This document shows positions 36,124-44,463 of a stretch of 64,000 nucleotides of DNA, piece by piece. The translations under genes were made by a program, and so were the position numbers. Within the stretch, counting starts at the first letter, position 1. Every line of letters starts with the position of its first letter. A model generated the notes under the pieces. The model saw only the letters and a program-made list of their open reading frames with translations. It was not told the origin of the DNA and searched no databases. Location of the stretch: positions 124,001 through 188,000 of the forward strand of contig JBGAIF010000006.1 in the NCBI GenBank assembly GCA_044225795.1. Direction: 5' to 3'. Source of the DNA: Nemorincola sp044225795. GTDB lineage: Bacteria > Bacteroidota > Bacteroidia > Chitinophagales > Chitinophagaceae.

Positions 36124-36588
36124 TTATGAAAGCAGTTTTTGACGAAGCAGAAACTCCAGTTGCTCATTAGACAGGCTCAGTTTGTAGGCCGTTTCCTTCT
36201 CTTCCATTTTCTGTTTATATACCTCAAAGGCCTTAGCAATAGTGGCATCGAGTTCCTCTTCGCTCCATGGTTTTGTGAGATAGTGGTATATTTTCCCTTT
36301 ATTGATGGCGTCGATCACAGCATTCATGTCTGCATAACCGGTAAGCAATATTCTGATAGGCTCCGGAAACTCACCCAGGATCGACTCAAGAAATTCTACA
36401 CCGGTCATTTGCGGCATGCGCTGATCAGTGATTATTATGTTTATCTGCTTACTGCGTAAGATGCTGACAGCCTCTTCTCCGCTGATAGCTGTAAAAACGT
36501 TATATTTAGTCCGGAATGTCGCTTTAAATGAGACAAGATTATTTAACTCGTCATCAACATATAAGATATTAATTTTATTATTTTCCAT
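36124..36588 (-). CDS. response regulator, receiver plus short coiled tail
   Basis: A 154-residue protein from the ATG at 36588. The receiver domain has the acidic pair VDDE (11-14), phosphoacceptor Asp55 in IITDQRMP, the T/S switch in LLTGYAD and the lysine in YLTKPW. After about 125 there is only a helical tail, with no DNA-binding or enzymatic output. It is closely similar to the receiver of the hybrid kinase at 42035 (shared phrases NNL-SFKATFR, GVEF and VIDAINKG), so the two are paralogues. It is divergent from the module beginning at 36783. Confidence 0.9.
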   Translation of the reverse strand: MENNKINILYVDDELNNLVSFKATFRTKYNVFTAISGEEAVSILRSKQINIIITDQRMPQMTGVEFLESILGEFPEPIRILLTGYADMNAVIDAINKGKIYHYLTKPWSEEELDATIAKAFEVYKQKMEEKETAYKLSLSNEQLEFLLRQKLLS

Positions 36589-36722
36589 GGTCAATTAATT
36601 TGCAGTTTTTACAAAAAAATCAATAGAGTAATAAGATATAACTAATTGTAAAAATAAAATCTTATTGTTACTTTGCAACGTGTTTGGTTAACAATTTTAT
36701 ATTTTTCACCTTCAGCTTTCAG

Positions 36723-36756
36723 TTAAATTTAATTTCATAAGTATATTAAATTTAAT
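36723..36756. promoter_or_regulatory. paired palindromic sites, candidate operator
   Basis: TTAAATTTAAT occurs at 36723-36733 and 36746-36756, 23 bases apart, and each copy lies in or near the palindrome ATTAAATTTAAT. They sit in the 194-base divergent region between the receiver gene and the GNAT-like gene. A separate inverted repeat AATAAGAT/ATCTTATT is at 36630-36637 and 36659-36666. Confidence 0.35.
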
Positions 36757-36782
36757 GTTTTTGTAGTTTCAATTGTAGATTC

Positions 36783-37487
36783 TTGGAACCAATTAAGTTA
36801 GTTATAAAAGCTTTTAGAGCGACGAGCAACTTAGAACTCTGTCAGAAGTACGTTGAGGGCCACTCAAAGGTACTTAAAATTTATGGTATTGCGATGATCA
36901 CTTCTGCAAAGGTAAAATGGTTTGATGATCCCGATACTTATGTGATAATAGTGGAGTCAGAGAATGGTGAAAAAACTTTCGGAGGTGCAAGGATTCAGGT
37001 GGCCAGGGGGAATTATCCATTGCCTATTGAAGATGCTTTAACTCCTTTCGATAAGAACATTCACCGCTTCGTAAATGAGCAGATGCCCGAGGGCACCGGT
37101 GAGTTGTGTGGTTTGTGGAATTCAAGAGAGGTCGCCGGTTTGGGTGTAGGTAGTATCTTTTTAGGTAGGGTAGGCGTTGCATTGGCAATGCAGTTGAAGT
37201 TGCAGACCCTTTTCGCGCTGTGTGCACCTGCCACGGTGAAGAACTGTATGCGTGTCGGGTTTATTGTGGACGAGCGGCTTGGCGATAAAGGAACATTTTA
37301 TTATCCCAAGGAGGGCCTGGTGGCAACCGCGGTCGTTTTAAATGATGTACCTGATTTGTCCGGTGCTGAATCGGAAGAAAGGCAAAAGATATTTGAACTG
37401 AGGCATAGTCCTGTTTTCAACGGACACGAAACATCACCTCGTGGACAGGAGATTGAGATAGACTACGATCTCGTCATTAGAGAGTAG
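36783..37487 (+). CDS. GNAT-like protein, possible N-acyltransferase
   Basis: A 234-residue soluble protein without a confident family. The middle looks like an acetyltransferase or acyl-homoserine/N-acyl amino acid synthase fold: GGARIQVARGNYPLP, then GELCGLWNSREVAGLGVG (about 105-122), a long helix, and PATVKNCMRVGF in place of the usual GNAT motif B. The fold assignment is tentative and no substrate can be named. The start is TTG at 36783; the next ATG comes far into the sequence. It precedes the E1-nitroreductase fusion by 34 bases, so both are probably in one operon. Confidence 0.6.
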   Translation: MEPIKLVIKAFRATSNLELCQKYVEGHSKVLKIYGIAMITSAKVKWFDDPDTYVIIVESENGEKTFGGARIQVARGNYPLPIEDALTPFDKNIHRFVNEQMPEGTGELCGLWNSREVAGLGVGSIFLGRVGVALAMQLKLQTLFALCAPATVKNCMRVGFIVDERLGDKGTFYYPKEGLVATAVVLNDVPDLSGAESEERQKIFELRHSPVFNGHETSPRGQEIEIDYDLVIRE

Positions 37488-37521
37488 AGCGGTATTGATA
37501 TAAACTAACACCTTTTTGATC

Positions 37522-39810
37522 ATGAATCCAGATATTGATGCGTTGCGAAAAAGCGCGCAATCAACAAATCAGTTGTACCAGCCTCAGTTTTTCAGGTTGT
37601 CCGTTCCCGCAGAAAGAAACGATTTTGATGCTCTTGTTTCATCAGGTAATGTTCAGGTTTTTGATGAATTGTATAACCAGCTCAAAGAGCTTATCAAGAG
37701 CCGTAATCCACACCTGGTACTGTCCGATGACGATTATAAGCGAATGATACACGAACACCTGGATGGTATGGATCCTGTGCTGTATGGTGTTTGGGTCTAT
37801 TATCCATGGTCAGCACGTATGGTTCATTTGCTGGACGAGGCAGAGTTTATTGACCTGAGAACATCAGCTAACCGCAATAAGATAACTACTGCCGAGCGGG
37901 ATATACTGGCCACAAAAAAGGTTGGCGTGATAGGCCTCTCCGTTGGGCAGTCAGTGTCTGTTACACTGGCACTGGAAAGAGGATGCGGGGAGCTGCGCCT
38001 TGCCGATTTTGATACGCTGGAGCTCAACAACCTGAACCGGATACGTACCGGGGTTCATAATCTTGGGTTGTTAAAAGCATATGCTGTGGCCAGGGAGATC
38101 GCCGAGATAGACCCGTTCTTCAAAGTGGTTTGCTACACCGAGGGGATCAATGATGATAATATAGATGACTTCTTCCTTAAAGGCGGAAAGCTGGATGCCG
38201 TTATTGATGAGTGCGATGGTGTTAATATAAAAATACTTTGCCGAATCAAGGCCAAAGAACTCCATGTGCCGGTGCTTATGGAAGCTAGCGATCGCGGTAC
38301 ATTGGATGTAGAACGTTTTGACCTCGATCCGGGCCGGCCGGTGATGCATGGTTGGCTCAGCCATCTCAATATTGATATGGAGGTGCTCAGGAATCTTAAG
38401 ACCAATGAGGAGAAGGTGCCTTATATGTTACCTATATCAGGCCTTGATACATTGTCGGCCCGCATGAAGGCTTCAATGATAGAAATGAGGAGTACAATAT
38501 CTACATGGCCTCAATTGGCCACCGCGGTTACATTAGGCGGTGCTGTCAGCGCAGATACCTGCAGGCGTATATTCCTAGATCAGTTTACTGACTCCGGCCG
38601 GTACTTCATAGATATGGAGCAGTTGGTGCCGGATAAGAGGCCTAAGATAAAGCCGTCATTTGTGGCTGACGCACCACTTTCCGGCAGCGAAATGGAAGCA
38701 ATAGCAGGAAAAGTGACAAGAAAGAAGGAAGATATTCTTCTTTCAGCACATCAGGTGACTGCATTGGTAGAAGCTGGTTGTAAGGCGCCGTCGCAAGCTA
38801 ACTCACAACCATGGAAATGGTTTTATAAAGAGGGTTGCCTGTATCTGTTCGACAATTGTAGCGTAGCGTTGCCGTTCTCAGATATCCGGCCCTCCAATCG
38901 GCGTATTGCTTTAGGTGCAGCGATAGAAAATGTGATGCTCGCTGCAGCAAATATGGGTTTTGCCCCGGAAGTTGATCTGCTGCCTTTGTCTCAGGATAGC
39001 AGGTTAGTAGCAGTGCTCTCTTTTTCAGGGCAAGGAGCACCGGATCTGTTTATGCCGCATGAGTTAGCAAATGCTATCAGTACACGGGCAACTATAAGAA
39101 GCGGAAATAATACAGCTATTGGCAGTGATGTGCTTGACAGGCTTGCTGATGCTGCCTGTTCTGTCAATGGGGTAAACCTGGCGTTTCGCACATCACCCGC
39201 AGATATACAGGCGTTGGCAGATATATGTGGTCCCGCTGAGCGATTGAAGCTTCTGAACCCTGCAGGTCATTTCGAGTTTTTTCAGGGAGAACTAAAATGG
39301 ACCAATCAAGATGCAATATCTGCAGGAACCGGTATTGATGTGGCTACATTAGGTCTATATCCTCCCGAGGAGCTCATGTTGAAAATGATAAGGTCGGAGG
39401 ATGCTATAAAATTGGTTGGTGATTGGAATGCAGGAAGAGCCCTGGAATACCTGGGCAGAAAGGTTGCCGCTACCACATCTGTAGTGGGTATGCTCAGCGC
39501 ATCCTCCGGGAATATGTTGCAGGCAGGCCAGGCATTTCAACGAATGTGGCTGACTGCCGCCGTTAATGGACTGGCATTGCAACCGCTGATCACACCATTG
39601 GTCATAGCATCGTGCTTCACCCAAGGGTCAGATAGTTCAATACCTCAGCGTCTGAGGTCCGAATATGATCTGGTAAGCAGTAGATTGAATGCATTGTTTC
39701 CTGTTCCGGGTAGCATGGAAAATGTGATCATGTTTCGGTTAGGCGTCGCCGGGAAGGTCGGTTCCGGAACCGTAAGGAGGCCATTGAGCGATGTTCTGAT
39801 ACTTAAGTAA
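37522..39810 (+). CDS. E1-like ThiF/nitroreductase fusion (Rv1355c family)
   Basis: A 762-residue two-domain protein from the ATG at 37522. The first half is a ThiF/MoeB/E1-type adenylating domain: KVGVIGLSVGQSVSVTLA (about 134-151) for ATP, LADFDTLELNNLNRIRTG with the D-x-D and arginine, and AVIDECDGVNIK. No CxxC zinc pair is seen. The second half is a nitroreductase-like FMN domain: EAGCKAPSQANSQPWKWF (about 418-435) and RRIALGAAIENVMLAAANMGF. The plan matches mycobacterial Rv1355c-type proteins, whose function is not established as far as I know. E1 plus FMN oxidoreductase is reminiscent of azole-forming peptide modification, but no YcaO partner or precursor is visible here. Confidence 0.82.
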   Translation: MNPDIDALRKSAQSTNQLYQPQFFRLSVPAERNDFDALVSSGNVQVFDELYNQLKELIKSRNPHLVLSDDDYKRMIHEHLDGMDPVLYGVWVYYPWSARMVHLLDEAEFIDLRTSANRNKITTAERDILATKKVGVIGLSVGQSVSVTLALERGCGELRLADFDTLELNNLNRIRTGVHNLGLLKAYAVAREIAEIDPFFKVVCYTEGINDDNIDDFFLKGGKLDAVIDECDGVNIKILCRIKAKELHVPVLMEASDRGTLDVERFDLDPGRPVMHGWLSHLNIDMEVLRNLKTNEEKVPYMLPISGLDTLSARMKASMIEMRSTISTWPQLATAVTLGGAVSADTCRRIFLDQFTDSGRYFIDMEQLVPDKRPKIKPSFVADAPLSGSEMEAIAGKVTRKKEDILLSAHQVTALVEAGCKAPSQANSQPWKWFYKEGCLYLFDNCSVALPFSDIRPSNRRIALGAAIENVMLAAANMGFAPEVDLLPLSQDSRLVAVLSFSGQGAPDLFMPHELANAISTRATIRSGNNTAIGSDVLDRLADAACSVNGVNLAFRTSPADIQALADICGPAERLKLLNPAGHFEFFQGELKWTNQDAISAGTGIDVATLGLYPPEELMLKMIRSEDAIKLVGDWNAGRALEYLGRKVAATTSVVGMLSASSGNMLQAGQAFQRMWLTAAVNGLALQPLITPLVIASCFTQGSDSSIPQRLRSEYDLVSSRLNALFPVPGSMENVIMFRLGVAGKVGSGTVRRPLSDVLILK

Positions 39811-39858
39811 TAAACTTTGTATTAGTTATATTTTAAAAAATAAAGCAGTATTTTAGAT

Positions 39859-42027
39859 GTGAAATCAAGGGCGGTCATGAGAATTTCAGTACGTTATATT
39901 ATATGCGTTCTTTTTTCTTTGTTCTCTAATGGTCTGTTTGGCCAGGATACCGTAATTGTCACAGATGCCGGTAAACTCCTCAATATCGGCGATAAGATCG
40001 AGATACTTGAAGACAAAACGAATCGTTTAGGCATTAATGATGTACTCCTCTCAAAGGAATTTGTCAATAAGAAACAGGCAGTACCCAACCTGGAGATCAG
40101 TAGTTCATCCTTTTGGATCAGGATGGTCATCTCCAATCGGTCGGGACAGAATGATCTCGCCTTACAGTTAGATTATCCGACTATCGACAGCGTTACGTTT
40201 ATAGACATCACGCGCCCCGGCAGCTACGATCCCGAATCCTTAGGCGAGTTTGTCCCCGTATATGCCAGGAAGCATAAACACCAGAATTATATTTTTGATC
40301 TTCACATTCCACAGGGCGAATCAAGGGAGTACTTGATGAAGATCATCGCATCCGAGCAGATACAGGTACCCCTGACAGTTAGCAGTATTCAAACCATATC
40401 CGAAGATATATTCACCAAGGATCTTATTTTCGGGTTGTATGCCGGTATCATTTTAGTGATGCTCTTGTACAACCTGTTCATTTATTTCTCGGTTCGCGAC
40501 AAGTCATACCTCTATTATGTAGGTTATATCTTATTTGTAGGTTGGACGCAGGCTTGTCTCCAGGGTTATTCCGCCCGTTTCTTATATCCTTCTTCTTATT
40601 TCCTCGCAAATGCTATGATGGTTTGGGTGCCGGCATTGTCCGGTATCTTCTCGGTACTGTTCATAAATAACTTTATGAACATTCGGCATTATACCCCGGG
40701 TTTGTATAAGACGCTGCTGGTTATTGTTGCGCTCTATGTGGGTATCATCCTTCTCAGCTTTACCGGAAACTACCGTATGGCTACACTCATCATGCAGTTG
40801 CTGGTGATGGTGCTGGCAGCAGTAGGGTACACAGTGGCTATTAAGATCTCCAGGAAAGGGTACAGGCCCGCACGTTTCTTCCTGATAGCTTTCTCCATAT
40901 TTATTGTGGGTGTTATCATATTTGTATTGAGGAACGCCAATGTAGTTCCCTACAATAATTTCACCTATTACGCCATGCAGATCGGTTCTGCGATAGAGGT
41001 GGTATTACTGTCCATAGCCCTGGCCGACAAGATCAATACGTTCCGTAAAGAAAAGGAAGAGTCTCAGGCGCAGGCCATGTACGCTTTGCAGGAAAACGAG
41101 CGTATAGTGCGCGAGCAGAACGTTGTATTGGAAAGAAAAGTAAATGAGCGTACACACGAACTGAAACTGTCCAACGATGAGTTGAACAAGGCGCTGGTAG
41201 AATTGAAAGAAGCAGAAACACAATTGGTAGAATCCGAGAAGATGGCATCTCTTGGTCAGTTGACGGCCGGTATTGCGCATGAGATAAATAACCCGATAAA
41301 CTTTGTGACATCGAATGTAAAACCGCTGAACAGGGATGTGAACATACTGATCGAAACCATCGACAATATGGAAAAGCTGGTCTTGGATACTATTCCGGTT
41401 ACAGAGAAGCAGAAGAAGATCGAGGAATACAAAATGGACATCGATTACGACTATCTCAAGATGGAGATAGATCAGTTGTTGAAAGGCATTGGTGAGGGCG
41501 CGTCCAGAACCGCAGAGATCGTTAAGGGCTTACGAATATTCTCCCGCCTCGATGAGGATGATCTGAAAAAGGCTGACATCAATGAAGGTCTGGACTCTAC
41601 GCTCATAGTTTCCAATAACCTATTGACCGGCCATATTAAGGTAGTGAAGAAATATGCCAACCTTCCTGTGGTGGAGTGTTATCCCGGCAAACTGAACCAG
41701 GTGTTCCTGAATATGATATCTAATGCCGTTTTTGCCGTGCGTAAGAAGTTTGGCGATGTTGATGGCGGTGTGTTGACGATTGCCACATCCTTTGACGATA
41801 ATTATGTCTATGTCAGCATATCAGATAATGGGATCGGCATGGACGATAATACTAAGAAAAGGCTTTTTGAACCTTTCTTTACAACTAAGGATGTAGGAGA
41901 GGGTACGGGACTGGGCATGTCTATCGCCTACAACACTATTAATAAGCACAATGGAGAAATAAAAATTAATTCTGAAGTAGGAGTTGGCACGGAATTCATT
42001 ATTAAATTACCTTTAACGCACAAATAA
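39859..42027 (+). CDS. 7TMR-DISM sensor histidine kinase
   Basis: A 722-residue membrane kinase. A signal peptide (ending about FGQ, residue 29) precedes a periplasmic 7TMR-DISM extracellular domain of type 2 (about 40-180). Seven transmembrane helices follow (about 188-390), then a coiled coil (about 395-460) and a kinase core. His474 is in AGIAHEINNPINF; N-box LNMISNAVFAV, G1 SDNGIGMDD, F-box FEPFFTTK and G2 GTGLGMSIAYN are intact. The start is GTG 39859, or ATG 39877 six codons later. The gene lies 48 bases after the fusion gene and 7 before the hybrid kinase. Confidence 0.92.
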   Translation: MKSRAVMRISVRYIICVLFSLFSNGLFGQDTVIVTDAGKLLNIGDKIEILEDKTNRLGINDVLLSKEFVNKKQAVPNLEISSSSFWIRMVISNRSGQNDLALQLDYPTIDSVTFIDITRPGSYDPESLGEFVPVYARKHKHQNYIFDLHIPQGESREYLMKIIASEQIQVPLTVSSIQTISEDIFTKDLIFGLYAGIILVMLLYNLFIYFSVRDKSYLYYVGYILFVGWTQACLQGYSARFLYPSSYFLANAMMVWVPALSGIFSVLFINNFMNIRHYTPGLYKTLLVIVALYVGIILLSFTGNYRMATLIMQLLVMVLAAVGYTVAIKISRKGYRPARFFLIAFSIFIVGVIIFVLRNANVVPYNNFTYYAMQIGSAIEVVLLSIALADKINTFRKEKEESQAQAMYALQENERIVREQNVVLERKVNERTHELKLSNDELNKALVELKEAETQLVESEKMASLGQLTAGIAHEINNPINFVTSNVKPLNRDVNILIETIDNMEKLVLDTIPVTEKQKKIEEYKMDIDYDYLKMEIDQLLKGIGEGASRTAEIVKGLRIFSRLDEDDLKKADINEGLDSTLIVSNNLLTGHIKVVKKYANLPVVECYPGKLNQVFLNMISNAVFAVRKKFGDVDGGVLTIATSFDDNYVYVSISDNGIGMDDNTKKRLFEPFFTTKDVGEGTGLGMSIAYNTINKHNGEIKINSEVGVGTEFIIKLPLTHK

Positions 42028-42034
42028 CATAGTA

Positions 42035-43138
42035 TTGAATCCTTCGGAGAAAATAAAAGTCTTATACATAGACGATGAGCAGAATAACCTGAACAGTTTC
42101 AAAGCTACTTTCAGGTTCGACTACACTGTTTTCATCGCCATTGATACCAATAAGGCATATGAATACCTGGAGGCCAATCCGGATATCAGGGTCATTCTCT
42201 GTGACCAGAGAATGCCGGAAAAGACCGGCGTAGAATTTTATGCCGAGCTATGCGAACGTTTTCCTGATCCTGTTCGAATGCTCCTTACAGGCTATGCAGA
42301 CCTTGAGTCTGTTATAGATGCTATCAATAAGGGCCATATTTTCCGTTACATCAAGAAGCCCTGGACTGATGTTGATATCAGATCTGCTATAGAAGAGGCA
42401 AATAAATACTATACAACCAGTTCTATGCTCGCTGTGAAGAATAAAGAACTTCAGTCAGCATATGATGAGCTGGGTAAGTTTGCATATAGTGTTACGCATG
42501 ATATGAGAGGGCCCTTGCTCAGTGTGATCGGCGCACTCGACATCGCGCGCGGGATGAGTAGCATTGAGGAAATGCGTGATATACTGGATATGATGGATGT
42601 CGCGGTCAAGAAGCTCGATGAGTTCATCCGGAACATGCATGAATACTATAATCTCAAGCGTGCGGAGTTGATATTTGAGAACATCAGTTTTAATAAAGTG
42701 ATGGGAGATGTTGCAACATTCTTCCGTATTGGGAAAAAGATGGACAACATCAATTTTACTTATAATGTTGTTCAGGATGAGCCGTTTTTCTCCGATGAGA
42801 TCGCTATCAAGATCGTATTGAATAACCTGTTATCTAACGCTTTCAAGTATCAGCGCAAGGACGTTACAGAAAAAAAGGTGCACGTTGATCTGAGTGTGAA
42901 CAATAATGAAGTGGCTATCACTGTTACAGACAATGGCATCGGTATCGAAGAGGCGCATATTCCGCATGTCTTTGAAATGTTTTATAGGGCAACATCAGAA
43001 GAAACAGGCTCAGGCTTCGGATTGTACAATGTGAAGGATGCCCTGAATAAACTGAAAGGAAATATACAGGTAAGCTCAGTGGTCAATGAAGGAACAACTT
43101 TTAAAGTAACTATACCAGGAAAACCAAACGGTCAATGA
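42035..43138 (+). CDS. receiver-histidine kinase hybrid, cytoplasmic
   Basis: A 367-residue soluble protein. The receiver comes first (YIDDE at 11-15, Asp57 in LCDQRMPEKTG, LLTGYAD, KKPW), then a short linker helix. The kinase follows with His155 in YSVTHDMRGPLLSV and ATPase motifs LNNLLSNAFKYQ, TDNGIGIEE, FEMFYRA and GSGFGLYNVKDAL. This receiver-first order suggests it is controlled by a phosphate from the upstream 7TMR kinase and passes one to the small receiver after it. The start is TTG at 42035. The stop overlaps the next gene (ATGA). Confidence 0.9.
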   Translation: MNPSEKIKVLYIDDEQNNLNSFKATFRFDYTVFIAIDTNKAYEYLEANPDIRVILCDQRMPEKTGVEFYAELCERFPDPVRMLLTGYADLESVIDAINKGHIFRYIKKPWTDVDIRSAIEEANKYYTTSSMLAVKNKELQSAYDELGKFAYSVTHDMRGPLLSVIGALDIARGMSSIEEMRDILDMMDVAVKKLDEFIRNMHEYYNLKRAELIFENISFNKVMGDVATFFRIGKKMDNINFTYNVVQDEPFFSDEIAIKIVLNNLLSNAFKYQRKDVTEKKVHVDLSVNNNEVAITVTDNGIGIEEAHIPHVFEMFYRATSEETGSGFGLYNVKDALNKLKGNIQVSSVVNEGTTFKVTIPGKPNGQ

Positions 43139-43521
43139 AACTGAATTTTATTGTTGTTGATGACAGCAAGCTGGATTGTTTTATAGCGGAGAAGATCATT
43201 AAAAATACCGGGAAATGTGAATCTATCCGGTCTTTTCAGCAGGCGAAAGAGGCGCTGAAGTATATTTCTGAGACTCCCGCTGTTCCTGGTAGCCCCGGAA
43301 CTGTGCTGCTTGTGGATATACAAATGCCTGTTATGAACGGCTTTGAATTCGTAGAGGCTTTTGAAAAACTGTCTGCGGACATACAGGCAAATTACCTGGT
43401 CTATGTTATCTCTTCGTCTATTAACGACAACGATATTCACCAGTTACAGAATTATCATTCGGTAAAGCAGTTTCTGAATAAGCCACTTACCAGTAATAAC
43501 CTGGCTGCGATATTATCATAG
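43135..43521 (+). CDS. single-domain response regulator
   Basis: A 128-residue receiver with no output domain: VVDDSKLD (7-14), phosphoacceptor Asp61 in LLVDIQMPVMNG, SSSI as the switch region and LNKPL as the conserved lysine. It overlaps the hybrid kinase gene by 4 bases (ATGA), so it is translated with it and is the likely phosphate acceptor. The HMG-CoA-lyase-like gene starts 1 base after its stop. Confidence 0.9.
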   Translation: MKLNFIVVDDSKLDCFIAEKIIKNTGKCESIRSFQQAKEALKYISETPAVPGSPGTVLLVDIQMPVMNGFEFVEAFEKLSADIQANYLVYVISSSINDNDIHQLQNYHSVKQFLNKPLTSNNLAAILS

Positions 43522-43522
43522 T

Positions 43523-44389
43523 ATGAGTAATGCGAAAAAGATAGAGTTGGTTGAGTGCCCGCGCGATGCTATGCAGGGCTGGAGTCATTTCATTCCTACT
43601 GAGGAGAAAGTTGAGTATCTGAATACATTGCTTAGGGTAGGGTTTGATGTGCTGGATTTCGGTTCCTTTGTGTCAGCAAAGGCAATCCCCCAGCTTGCGG
43701 ATACTAAGGAGGTGCTGAAAGGGCTCGACATGAGTGCAACAAGAACAAAGCTGTTGGCGATTGTTGCCAATACGCGTGGCGCGGAAGAGGCGGTTCAGTA
43801 TGATGAGATCACTTACCTCGGCTTCCCTTTTTCTATTTCCGAAACATTTCAGTTAAGAAATACCAATAAAACGATAGCTGAATCTTTGGCACAAGTGGAA
43901 GAGATGCAGCGTTTATGTGTGGTAAAGGGTAAACAACTGGTTATCTATATCTCAATGGGTTTTGGTAATCCATATGGAGATGCCTATTCTGCTGAAGTGG
44001 CTATCAATTGGGTAGGAAAGTTGTCACAACTGGGTATTAAGACCATTGCTATGGCAGATACCGTAGGTATGGCATCTCCCGATAATATCGCGTATATATT
44101 TAATAATCTCATTCCCGAATTCAAAGACGTTAGTATAGGTGCTCATTTTCACTCAGCTCCGGACAAATGGGAGGAAAAGATACACGCGGCATTTAATGCG
44201 GGTTGTATGAGATACGATAGTGCCATGAAGGGAATTGGTGGTTGCCCGATGGCCGAAGACAAACTTGTTGGTAATATTGCCACCGAGAATATGACCGGCT
44301 GGTGCGAGCTGAACGGCCTTCCGCTTGACCTGAATAAGGAGGCTTTCTCATCAGCATGGCAAATGGCCGGACGCATTTTCGCGTCATAG
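43523..44389 (+). CDS. hydroxymethylglutaryl-CoA lyase family enzyme
   Basis: A 288-residue TIM-barrel aldolase-type lyase. ELVECPRDAMQGW carries the catalytic Arg-Asp near the N-terminus. The metal histidines are in GAHFHSAPDKW (about 206) and the flexible-loop cysteine in GIGGCPMAEDKLVGNIATENM (about 237). The family splits HMG-CoA into acetyl-CoA and acetoacetate in leucine breakdown. The loop (MAEDKLVGN) and HFHSA differ somewhat from canonical HCHDTYG, so another acyl-CoA substrate is possible. It starts 1 base after a receiver gene, an odd neighbour for a catabolic enzyme. Confidence 0.82.
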   Translation: MSNAKKIELVECPRDAMQGWSHFIPTEEKVEYLNTLLRVGFDVLDFGSFVSAKAIPQLADTKEVLKGLDMSATRTKLLAIVANTRGAEEAVQYDEITYLGFPFSISETFQLRNTNKTIAESLAQVEEMQRLCVVKGKQLVIYISMGFGNPYGDAYSAEVAINWVGKLSQLGIKTIAMADTVGMASPDNIAYIFNNLIPEFKDVSIGAHFHSAPDKWEEKIHAAFNAGCMRYDSAMKGIGGCPMAEDKLVGNIATENMTGWCELNGLPLDLNKEAFSSAWQMAGRIFAS

Positions 44390-44423
44390 TTGCAGCCGTA
44401 AGACTGGTCTGTTATTACATTTG
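44390..44423 (+). promoter_or_regulatory. panB promoter
   Basis: TTG (44390-44392), 23 bases, then TACATTTG (44416-44423), a full match to TAnnTTTG, 40 bases before the panB ATG. The spacer is slightly long. Confidence 0.5.
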
Positions 44424-44463
44424 TTTACTACATTTACATTCCCATTGAAAAAATAAGGCTATT

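Noticed and set aside
37522..39810. RiPP azole-forming gene cluster
   Set aside because: E1-like and nitroreductase domains are present, but there is no YcaO cyclodehydratase, precursor peptide or peptide exporter nearby.
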